64,000 bases of DNA. Origin: Acidobacteriota bacterium. Its GTDB lineage: Bacteria; Acidobacteriota; JAAYUB01. Of the stretch, positions 9,265 to 16,829 are shown one piece after another. Below the pieces are notes generated by a model. The model saw only the letters and a list, made by a program, of their open reading frames with translations. It made no database searches and was not told where the DNA came from. The position numbers were made by a program, and so were the translations under genes. Where the stretch lies: the NCBI GenBank assembly GCA_012517875.1, contig JAAYUB010000111.1, positions 1-64,000 on the forward strand, given 5' to 3'. Position 1 is the first letter of the stretch, and every line of letters starts with the position of its first letter.

Positions 9265-9859
9265 TTTGCGCCTCTTCCTCAGCGGGTTTCGCAAAATTCT
9301 TCCGACAGTCAAACTCGAACTTGATCGGCAGCTTGCTCTTGTCGTAGTAGAGCCAGTCGATCAAGGAATAGTAATTCTGATTCTTGAGGCTGGCATAGAA
9401 GTCGGCGATCGCGTTCACCTCGTAAGCGTACCCCACGATGTGCGTGGTCTCGCCTTCGCTGTCGCGCGTTTGAGTCATGTTCTCAACCCACAGTTTCGGG
9501 TCAGTGGCGGGCAGGCTTTGAATCAAGCCGTTCATCATTTCGATGGGGCCGGTTTGGTTTTCTTTCAGCTGTTCGATGACCTTTTTCCGCTCTTCCAGGA
9601 TCTTGTTGATCCGCTCGTATTTTTCAACTTCTTCCTGAACGTTCTGCAGCCGGTCCGCTTCTTGCTGTAACTCGACGGCCTGCTGGCGTTTTTCCTGCAG
9701 CTGATTGTATTTGGACCACCAATACCACGTCCCCAACGCCACCGCAGCGACCACGAGGACAGCGATCACTAAAATCGCCTGAATGGGTTTCGGCTCGATG
9801 GGCGCCCGTTGGACGGGCTGTTCGACAGAACGCTCGCGTAACAGGTTGATTTTTACCAT
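9257..9859 (-). CDS. pilN: Type IV pilus inner-membrane protein PilN
   Basis: This 200-residue protein starts MVKINLLRE, the conserved cytoplasmic motif (INLL) that docks into PilM. One membrane helix (about residues 28-47) is followed by a long coiled coil rich in Gln and Glu (about 50-105) and a small alpha/beta domain. It overlaps pilM by seven bases and pilO by eight, a tightly coupled operon. Confidence 0.93.
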   Translation of the reverse strand: MVKINLLRERSVEQPVQRAPIEPKPIQAILVIAVLVVAAVALGTWYWWSKYNQLQEKRQQAVELQQEADRLQNVQEEVEKYERINKILEERKKVIEQLKENQTGPIEMMNGLIQSLPATDPKLWVENMTQTRDSEGETTHIVGYAYEVNAIADFYASLKNQNYYSLIDWLYYDKSKLPIKFEFDCRKNFAKPAEEEAQNG

Positions 9860-10911
9860 TTGTCCTCCGTATTTCTCATTGCCAATCCGACGGCGATGGC
9901 AACTCGTGGAGAAATATCGTTAATAAACGATGAATCGAATTTCTGAGGATTGTATGTGATCCGCTTGAACGCATTGAAGATCTCGACCGGAACTTCGAAT
10001 TTCTGAGACAAATGCTCCGACAGACCGCGGGTGCGGGCCGCGCCGCCGCTCAGGATCATCCGGTCGATGCGGTCAGTGGTGGTGGTGGCCTTGAAGAAGT
10101 CAAAGGTTTTCTGGATCTCCAGTTCGATGATCTCGGAGACCGAGTCCATGATCCGATGGACTTCGGCCTCGTTCACACCGCCCACGGCGGCGCCCCGCTT
10201 CACCTTCTCCGCTTCTTCGAAGCTGATGCTGAGGCCTTTTTGGAGAAAGTCCGTGTACTGGTTGCCGCCGATGGAAATGTCGCGCGTGAACAGGAGCTCG
10301 GCGCCCTTGGCGATGCACAGGTTGGTGATGCTGGCGCCGATATTGAGAAGTGCCGTGACCGTCTGCCCCGTCGGCTGGTAGTTGTAGACATAGGAGGTGA
10401 GCAGCGCGAACGCATCGATATCCACGATGGACGGCACCTTGCCCGCCAGGTTGATCACGCTGGTGTGATCGGAAATCTTCTCCTTCTTGACCGCGACCAG
10501 GAGCACCTCGATTGTTCCGGTGCCCGGTACGCTTTTGAGAATTTCATAGTCTACGTTGACATCGGAAATATCGAACGGGATGTACTGTTCCGCTTCCCAC
10601 ATGATGGATTCGGACAGTTCCTCGGGGCTTTGGGCGGGGAGGTTGACTTTCTTGACGATGACGGAGTGGCCGGAGATCGATGTGGCGACATTATTGACCT
10701 TGATCCCCTGCAAGTTGTAGATTCGGTTGATGGCTTCGGCAACCGGAAGTTTGGCCATGATGGCGCCGTCCACAATCGTGTCAGGCGCCAGCTGCTCCAA
10801 TCCAAGGTGCACCAATTCAAACTCGTTCTTTTTGCCGGGTTTTAGTCCAACAATCTTCACGGAGGTGGAACCGATGTCGAGTCCGACAATTTGTTTTGAT
10901 TTAAACAGCAT
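9853..10911 (-). CDS. pilM: Type IV pilus assembly ATPase-like protein PilM
   Basis: The 352-residue cytoplasmic protein has the actin/FtsA fold: the first phosphate loop is GLDIGSTSVKIVGLK near residues 10-24 and a second lies at LLNIGASITN. It binds nucleotide and the N-terminus of PilN, linking the cytoplasmic motor to the alignment complex. It is the first gene of pilMNOPQ. The motor genes pilB, pilT, pilC and the pilin are not in this window. Confidence 0.95.
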   Translation of the reverse strand: MLFKSKQIVGLDIGSTSVKIVGLKPGKKNEFELVHLGLEQLAPDTIVDGAIMAKLPVAEAINRIYNLQGIKVNNVATSISGHSVIVKKVNLPAQSPEELSESIMWEAEQYIPFDISDVNVDYEILKSVPGTGTIEVLLVAVKKEKISDHTSVINLAGKVPSIVDIDAFALLTSYVYNYQPTGQTVTALLNIGASITNLCIAKGAELLFTRDISIGGNQYTDFLQKGLSISFEEAEKVKRGAAVGGVNEAEVHRIMDSVSEIIELEIQKTFDFFKATTTTDRIDRMILSGGAARTRGLSEHLSQKFEVPVEIFNAFKRITYNPQKFDSSFINDISPRVAIAVGLAMRNTEDKW

Positions 10912-10973
10912 AAATTCCTCTGCGTTGGAATTTCGTGTTCACCTGTCTGTTATTTAAGTGTTTATGTAGTTTA

Positions 10974-11001
10974 ATTAACAGAGGACGCGCAATTTTGTCA
11001 A
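10974..11001 (-). promoter_or_regulatory. Candidate sigma-70 promoter of the pilMNOPQ operon
   Basis: On the minus strand a perfect TTGACA (11001-10996) is followed after 16 bases by GTTAAT (10979-10974, four of six matches). It lies in an AT-rich 215-base intergenic region between the divergent pilM and pyrE, about 60 bases upstream of the pilM ATG. Confidence 0.5.
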
Positions 11002-11018
11002 GGAAATAATTGAAAAAT

Positions 11019-11049
11019 TTTACAAAAGATCGATATTGTTTTTTATAAT
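11019..11049 (+). promoter_or_regulatory. Candidate promoter of pyrE
   Basis: TTTACA (11019-11024) and a perfect TATAAT (11044-11049) are separated by 19 bases, slightly long. The leader to the pyrE ATG would be about 70 bases. It includes an imperfect inverted pair, CCAGCAT (11062-11068) and ATGCTGG (11079-11085). I see no attenuator with a U tract. Confidence 0.45.
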
Positions 11050-11126
11050 GAAGCTTCAATTTCCAGCATATTTCCCGATGCTGGGTTCAATATTGTGATG
11101 CCGATCGTAACAAGCGGAGGTGCTTG

Positions 11127-11705
11127 ATGGAGCAGGCGGATGTTCTCAATGTGTTGCGGGATTCGGGCGCATTTCTCTCCGGCCATTTCAAATTGAGCTC
11201 CGGATTGCACAGCGGCCACTACCTTCAATGTGCGGCGCTGTTTCGATTTCCCAGACCATCGGCGGATTTGTGTACGGATCTGGTGAAACAGATCCGGACG
11301 GCGGGCATTGCGTTTGATTGTGTCATCTCACCGGCACTGGGCGGTGTGTTGATGGGCTACGAGGTGGCGCGCCAGGCCAACGTGCCCAATATCTTTGCCG
11401 AGCGCGACGCCGGCAATGCCATGGCCCTGCGCCGGGGGTTCGCCATCGAAGCGGGACAGCGCACCCTGGTGGTCGAGGATGTCATCACGACCGGCGGATC
11501 CGTCAAAGAGGTAAAGGCGTTGGTGCAAGCCGCCGGGGGCATCGTGGCGGCAGTGGGCGCCATCGCTGATCGAAGCCGCGGCAAGGCTGATTTTGGAGTC
11601 CCTTTCTTCTCGCTGGTCCAACTGGACTTCCCAACCTACGAACAGAGCCAGTGCCCGCTCTGCGCGGCCGGCGTGCCGGTGGAAAAACCAGGCAGCAAGA
11701 AATAA
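11127..11705 (+). CDS. pyrE: Orotate phosphoribosyltransferase
   Basis: The 192-residue enzyme makes orotidine monophosphate from orotate and PRPP in pyrimidine synthesis. The PRPP-binding motif VVEDVITTGGS lies near residues 114-124, and PALGGVLMGYEVARQ is the conserved upstream loop. I took the ATG at 11127, six bases after GCGGAGG, rather than the adjoining TTG at 11124. Near the end CPLCAAGVPV is a two-cysteine tail seen in several bacterial PyrE proteins. No other pyr gene is adjacent. Confidence 0.95.
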   Translation: MEQADVLNVLRDSGAFLSGHFKLSSGLHSGHYLQCAALFRFPRPSADLCTDLVKQIRTAGIAFDCVISPALGGVLMGYEVARQANVPNIFAERDAGNAMALRRGFAIEAGQRTLVVEDVITTGGSVKEVKALVQAAGGIVAAVGAIADRSRGKADFGVPFFSLVQLDFPTYEQSQCPLCAAGVPVEKPGSKK

Positions 11706-11751
11706 CGGATGGTGCATCCGCTTCGGGATCGATCTGACCGCGTGGTGGCGC

Positions 11752-12522
11752 GTGCCGAACTACCGACTGGACATCGCATATGTGGGAACCCGCTACGCAG
11801 GCTGGCAAATCCAGCCGGAGCGGCAGACCATCCAGGGGATCGTGCAGGCAGCGCTGGCATTGCTCTACGGAGAGCAAATCCACCTTGTCGGCTCGGGACG
11901 CACCGACGCCGGCGCCCATGCCATGGGACAGGTGGCCAGCTTTCGGGCCCCGGCCAGACTTCCCGAAGAGCGCTTGCCGCTGATCCTGAACAGCCGCCTC
12001 CCCGCCGACATTCGGGTGCTGCGGGCGACCCGGGTACCCGCCTCCTTCCACGCCCAGCGGTCGGCTCTTTCCAAGTTGTATCGGTATCAGGTGTTCAACG
12101 GCCGCATTCTCGATCCTTTCCAGGAACCCTTCTACCACCGGGTGTTCCAGACGCTAGATGTAGCCGCGATGGCCGAGGCTGCCGGCGGCTTTCTGGGACG
12201 CCACGACTTCACTTCGTTCTGCGCCCACGCCGACGCCGAGGCGGATCATGTCCGGGAAGTGTACCGGTGTTCGATCACCAGGCGGGGGCCGCGGATCACC
12301 TTTGAGGTCGAGGCCAACGGATTTCTGCACCATATGGTTCGGAACATGGTGGGCACGCTGCTCGAGGCAGGGCAGGGGAAACGAACCCCGGCGGACATCC
12401 CCGTGATCCTCGCCGCCAGGGACCGCCGGTGCGCGGGACCCACCGCCCCGGCTTGCGGCCTGTTCCTGGTCCGCGTCTGGTACCGCCGGCGGTCAAGCGG
12501 AACCCGGCCGGAATGTGATTGA
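11752..12522 (+). CDS. truA: tRNA pseudouridine(38-40) synthase
   Basis: The 256-residue product isomerises uridines 38-40 in tRNA anticodon stems. The catalytic Asp lies in GSGRTDAGAHAMGQV, the family signature, and FLHHMVRNMVGTLL is the second conserved block. The coding frame is open well upstream, into pyrE. I chose the GTG at 11752 because the product then begins VPNYRLDIAYVGTRY, the usual family start. No clear ribosome-binding site precedes it, so the start is uncertain. Confidence 0.92.
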   Translation: MPNYRLDIAYVGTRYAGWQIQPERQTIQGIVQAALALLYGEQIHLVGSGRTDAGAHAMGQVASFRAPARLPEERLPLILNSRLPADIRVLRATRVPASFHAQRSALSKLYRYQVFNGRILDPFQEPFYHRVFQTLDVAAMAEAAGGFLGRHDFTSFCAHADAEADHVREVYRCSITRRGPRITFEVEANGFLHHMVRNMVGTLLEAGQGKRTPADIPVILAARDRRCAGPTAPACGLFLVRVWYRRRSSGTRPECD

Positions 12523-12609
12523 ACGGGCGGACCTATTGGAGTATAAGATCCAGTTTGAACCACCCCGGGCATCGCGGCGGGTGGCGGTTGCGAATCGCCG
12601 GAGGATCCA

Positions 12610-13218
12610 TTGATCGGCTACCTCAAGGGTACGCTCAGGAACAAGAAACCGGATGTCCTCTTGTTGGATGTCCACGGCGTGGGTTACCGGGTGCACATTC
12701 CGCTGTCCACGTTCTATCTGCTCCCGGGCCCGGGCGAAGAGATGGAGCTGCTCGTGCACACGCATGTCCGCGATGACCAAATCACCCTGTTCGGTTTCAG
12801 CCGTCAGGAGGAGTTGGATATCTTCCGTGCCATCACCTCGGTGCGCGGCTGCGGGCCCAGAATCGCCCTGACGGTGCTCTCGGGGATGGAGCCCGACGCC
12901 GTCCTCGAGAGCTTGACCTCCGCCGATGCGGCGCGCCTGGCCACCGTGCCCGGCATCGGCAAGAAGACGGCCGAGCGACTGATCTATGAGCTGAAGGAGA
13001 AGCTGTCCCGTTACCTGAGCGACCGGCCGGCCGCGGTGTCGGGAGCGGAGAGTCAGCCGGCGCCGGCGCGCATGGACGACCTGCTCTCGGCCCTGGTCAA
13101 TCTCGGCTACCCCAAGGCGCAGGCCGAGAAAGCCGTGCAGCAGGCATACCGGGAACAGCCCGAGGCGGCCTTCGAGATCCTCCTCCGCAAATCGTTGCGG
13201 CATATGATGAAGCGGTAA
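12610..13218 (+). CDS. ruvA: Holliday junction branch migration protein RuvA
   Basis: The 202-residue protein binds Holliday junctions as a tetramer and loads the RuvB motor. It begins MIGYLKGTL from a TTG codon with GGAGG six bases upstream. An OB-fold (about 1-62) is followed by a helix-hairpin-helix region ([17 protein letters not shown]) and a C-terminal RuvB-binding domain (about 150-200, [16 protein letters not shown]). It is followed by ruvB after one base. ruvC is not adjacent. Confidence 0.96.
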   Translation: MIGYLKGTLRNKKPDVLLLDVHGVGYRVHIPLSTFYLLPGPGEEMELLVHTHVRDDQITLFGFSRQEELDIFRAITSVRGCGPRIALTVLSGMEPDAVLESLTSADAARLATVPGIGKKTAERLIYELKEKLSRYLSDRPAAVSGAESQPAPARMDDLLSALVNLGYPKAQAEKAVQQAYREQPEAAFEILLRKSLRHMMKR

Positions 13219-13219
13219 C

Positions 13220-14257
13220 ATGAAAGAATTCCGCGGTATCCTCAATCCCAACCGGACCGAGGAGGAACTCCTCGAGGTGCAGCTCCGGCCCCGGGCGTTT
13301 ATCGATTACATCGGCCAACGCAAGGTGACCGAAAACGTCGGGATCGCCATCGAGGCGGCCAAGGGACGCAAAGAGGCGCTGGACCACACGCTCTTGTACG
13401 GCCCCCCCGGCCTGGGTAAAACCACGCTGGCCGTGGTGATCGCCAGCGAGATGGGGGTGAACCTCCGCACGACGTCCGGTCCGGCTATCGAAAAAAAGGG
13501 CGACCTGGCGGCCATCCTGACCAACCTCGAGCCCATGGACATTCTGTTCATCGACGAAATCCACCGCCTGCACTCGACCATCGAGGAGATTCTGTATCCG
13601 GCCATGGAGGATTCTGCCATCGATCTGATCATCGGAGAGGGGCCCTCGGCTCGTTCCGTGCCCATCCCGCTGCCGCCGTTCACCCTGATCGGCGCCACCA
13701 CCCGGTTGGGGCTGCTCACCGCGCCCCTGCGCGCCCGGTTCTGCATCGTCCACCGGCTGGAATTTTACGAGGACGAAGACCTGTACATCATCCTGCAGCG
13801 TTCGGCCCGAATCCTGAACGTCCCCGCGACCGAGGACGGGTTGCGGGAAATCGCCCGCCGGGCCCGGGGGACTCCTCGCATCGCCAACAGGCTGCTGAAG
13901 CGCGTCCGTGACTTCGTCCAGGTCCGCTCCCACGGCACCATCGACCGCGACAACGCCTGCGCCGCCTTCCGCATGCTGGATGTGGATGACATCGGCATGG
14001 ACGACGTCACCCGCCACCTCCTCGAGGTGATCGTGGACAAGTTCGGCGGCGGGCCGGTGGGCATCAACACGCTGGCCGCCGCCACCGAGGAAGAGAAGGA
14101 TACCATCCAGGATATCTACGAACCGTTCCTGATCCAGAAGGGATTCCTCGACCGGACGCCCCGGGGGCGCATGGCTACCGCGTTGGCCTACCGCTACCTG
14201 GGCCGCCCCGTGCCGGCCGGCGTGCCCGACAATCAGAAAAAACTGTTTGAGAGGTAA
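13220..14257 (+). CDS. ruvB: Holliday junction branch migration ATPase RuvB
   Basis: The 345-residue AAA+ helicase drives branch migration with RuvA. Walker A (GPPGLGKTT), Walker B (LFIDEIHRL), sensor 1 (GATTRLGLL) and the arginine finger in PLRARF are all intact. The C-terminal winged-helix domain ends with a standard tail ([16 protein letters not shown]). Length is normal for the family. Confidence 0.98.
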   Translation: MKEFRGILNPNRTEEELLEVQLRPRAFIDYIGQRKVTENVGIAIEAAKGRKEALDHTLLYGPPGLGKTTLAVVIASEMGVNLRTTSGPAIEKKGDLAAILTNLEPMDILFIDEIHRLHSTIEEILYPAMEDSAIDLIIGEGPSARSVPIPLPPFTLIGATTRLGLLTAPLRARFCIVHRLEFYEDEDLYIILQRSARILNVPATEDGLREIARRARGTPRIANRLLKRVRDFVQVRSHGTIDRDNACAAFRMLDVDDIGMDDVTRHLLEVIVDKFGGGPVGINTLAAATEEEKDTIQDIYEPFLIQKGFLDRTPRGRMATALAYRYLGRPVPAGVPDNQKKLFER

Positions 14258-14262
14258 AGCCC

Positions 14263-16821
14263 ATGGCCGGCCCCTCGCTGTTCCTGATCGACACCATGAG
14301 TCAGGTGTACCGGGCGTTTTTCGCCATCCCGACGCTGAGCACCGCCAATGACTTTCCCACCAACGCCCTGTACGGTTTTGTGAGCATGCTGAACCGGATC
14401 GTCGCCCAGCACCATCCCGATTACATGGCGGCGGCGGCCGAATCCCGGACCCCGACCCGACGACACGAAGTGTTCAGCGGCTACAAGGCAACCCGCAAAC
14501 CCATGCCGCCCGAACTTGCCGTGCAGCTGCCGTTCATCGACGAGCTGTGCGCGGCGTTCCGCGTGCCGATCCTGCAGCAGGACGGATTTGAAGCGGACGA
14601 TATCTTGGCCACTCTGGCCGACCGCGGCCGGGCCGAAGGATTCGTGGTCAGCATCGTCACCTCGGACAAGGATATGTACCAGTTGGTGGACGATCGTGTC
14701 ACCGTCCTGGACACCAAGGCGGACATCGCGTACGGTCCGCAGCAGGTGTTGGAAAAGATGGGCGTGAAACCGGCTCAGGTGGTGGACCTGCTGGCACTCA
14801 TGGGCGACACGTCGGACAACATACCCGGTGCGCCCGGAATCGGCCCGGTGCACGCCCGAAAGCTGCTCACTGCCTTCGGCGACCTGGATACCTGCTACCG
14901 ACGCCTCGACGAGGTGGAGCCGAAGCGCATCCGCGAAATCCTCCGCGAGCACCGCCAGCAGGTGCTCGATTCCAGAGCGCTGGCGACGCTGGACCGCCGG
15001 GTGCCCGTGCGATGGGAGTGGGCCGATCTGCGCGCCGGGACACCCGACCTGGAGCACCTGCGCGATCTGTTCACCCGGTTCGGTTTTCGAAGCCTGCTCA
15101 AGGAGCTGCCGAGCCGGCCGGCAATTGCCGCGCCGTCCGCGCGCCTGCTGGACGGCGGTGCCGAATTGCGCCGAATGTGTGACCGTCAACCTCTCCTGCC
15201 TATTGCGATGATGGTTTGGGGCCCTGACCGCGCGCTGGCGCAGGCAGCCGGGAGTGCGGACATCCTGGCGCTGAATCGGCGGCGGGACCAGCCGGCGATC
15301 CAGGCCTGGCTGGCGGAGTCGTCGCCGAAGCGCTTTCATGGGTTGAAACGGTTCGCCCTGGAGTACGAACTCCCGGTTGGATTTGAGGGGCATGTCGATG
15401 ACGCCGAGCTGATCCACTATCTGCTCTGGCCCCAGATCGAGGATCACTCCCTGGAGCGGATCGCATTGGAGCTGAGCCGGAGCGTCCCCCCGGCAACCGA
15501 GGACGAGTCGCTCCTGGTCGAGCCGCTGGCGACGCGGCTGGAGGTCATTCACGCAGCCTGTGCGGAGTGGTTGCCGCGGCTGCAGGCGGCCGGACTGGAG
15601 ACCATTTACCGTGAGGTGGAGTTGCCGCTCCTGCCCATCCTGGCTGGTATGGAACGCACCGGCATCCTGCTCGACGTGCCCTGGCTCGAGACGCTCGCTG
15701 CCGAACTGGCCGGCCGGATCGCTCGGCTGGAGAAGGAGATCTATGCGCTGGCGGGCGAGGAGTTCAACATCAACTCGCCCAAGCAGCTCGGCGAGATTCT
15801 GTTCGACAAGCTTCAACTCCCCTCTTCCAAGAAAACGAAGAAGACCAAGTCATACTCCACCGGGGTCGAGGTGCTGGAGTCGCTGGCCCCGTTATACCCG
15901 CTGCCGGCCCGCATTTTGGACTATCGGCAGTTGACCAAACTCAAGTCCACCTATGTGGACGCGCTGCCGCCGCTGGTCAATCCCGTCACGGGCCGCCTGC
16001 ACACCACGTTCAACCAGACTGTCGCAGCCACCGGCCGCCTGTCCAGCACCAATCCCAACCTCCAGAACATCCCCATCCGCACCGAGGAAGGGCAGAAGAT
16101 CCGGCGGGCGTTCGTCGCCCCACCGGGCTGGCGTCTCGTGTCGGCCGACTATTCCCAGATCGAGTTGCGGATCATGGCCCACCTGAGCGGCGACGAGTTG
16201 CTGCTGGCCGCCTTCCGCAGCGGCCAGGACGTGCACACCCAGACGGCCCGCGATGTGTTCGGGGCCGCCGCCGAGGCCAACCCGGCCGAATACCGGCGCC
16301 GGGCCAAGATCATCAATTACAGCATTCTGTACGGGAAAAGCGATTTCGGTTTGGCCCAGGATCTCAAGATCCCGCAGCGCGAAGCCAAGGCCTTCATCCA
16401 GTCGTACTTCGCCACATATCCCGGCGTACGGCGCTGGCTGGACGAGAATCTGGCGGATGCCGCGGCATCTGGAGCGGTGCGCACCATGTTCGGCCGGATA
16501 CGGCCCATTCCCGAGCTCCGGCACTCCAACTGGAATGTCCGCAGCACCGGCGAACGGATCGCGGCCAACTCGCCGATCCAGGGCGCTGCGGCCGACATCA
16601 TTAAACTGGCGATGATCCGGCTGGTCCGGCGATTGGAGGGCAGCGGGCTGCAGGCCCGGTTGCTACTCCAGGTGCACGACGAGCTCCTGCTGGAGTGTCC
16701 CGCGGAGGAGGTCGACCGCCTCCGCGGCATCTTGCGTGAGGCCATGGAAGATGTGGTGCCGCTGAAGGTTCCGCTGGTTGTGGACATCCACGACGGCGCC
16801 AACTGGCTGGAGGCCAAGTAG
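14263..16821 (+). CDS. polA: DNA polymerase I
   Basis: The 852-residue protein has a 5' nuclease domain (about 1-290, with FEADDILATLA and LMGDTSDNIPGAPGIGP), a central 3'-5' exonuclease-like domain (about 300-480) and a polymerase domain (about 490-852). Polymerase metal ligands Asp629 (DYSQIELR) and Asp806/Glu807 (VHDE) are present. The middle domain lacks the Asp-x-Glu Exo I and the Asn/Asp Exo II residues, so proofreading is probably absent. In the O helix (RRRAKIINYSILYG) residue 686 is Tyr where E. coli has Phe762. The gene starts five bases after ruvB. Confidence 0.97.
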   Translation: MAGPSLFLIDTMSQVYRAFFAIPTLSTANDFPTNALYGFVSMLNRIVAQHHPDYMAAAAESRTPTRRHEVFSGYKATRKPMPPELAVQLPFIDELCAAFRVPILQQDGFEADDILATLADRGRAEGFVVSIVTSDKDMYQLVDDRVTVLDTKADIAYGPQQVLEKMGVKPAQVVDLLALMGDTSDNIPGAPGIGPVHARKLLTAFGDLDTCYRRLDEVEPKRIREILREHRQQVLDSRALATLDRRVPVRWEWADLRAGTPDLEHLRDLFTRFGFRSLLKELPSRPAIAAPSARLLDGGAELRRMCDRQPLLPIAMMVWGPDRALAQAAGSADILALNRRRDQPAIQAWLAESSPKRFHGLKRFALEYELPVGFEGHVDDAELIHYLLWPQIEDHSLERIALELSRSVPPATEDESLLVEPLATRLEVIHAACAEWLPRLQAAGLETIYREVELPLLPILAGMERTGILLDVPWLETLAAELAGRIARLEKEIYALAGEEFNINSPKQLGEILFDKLQLPSSKKTKKTKSYSTGVEVLESLAPLYPLPARILDYRQLTKLKSTYVDALPPLVNPVTGRLHTTFNQTVAATGRLSSTNPNLQNIPIRTEEGQKIRRAFVAPPGWRLVSADYSQIELRIMAHLSGDELLLAAFRSGQDVHTQTARDVFGAAAEANPAEYRRRAKIINYSILYGKSDFGLAQDLKIPQREAKAFIQSYFATYPGVRRWLDENLADAAASGAVRTMFGRIRPIPELRHSNWNVRSTGERIAANSPIQGAAADIIKLAMIRLVRRLEGSGLQARLLLQVHDELLLECPAEEVDRLRGILREAMEDVVPLKVPLVVDIHDGANWLEAK

Positions 16822-16829
16822 GGCACCCC

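Noticed and set aside
11062-11085. Imperfect inverted repeat in the pyrE leader as an attenuator
   Set aside because: The stem is only seven bases, with no U tract and no leader peptide. It may be chance.
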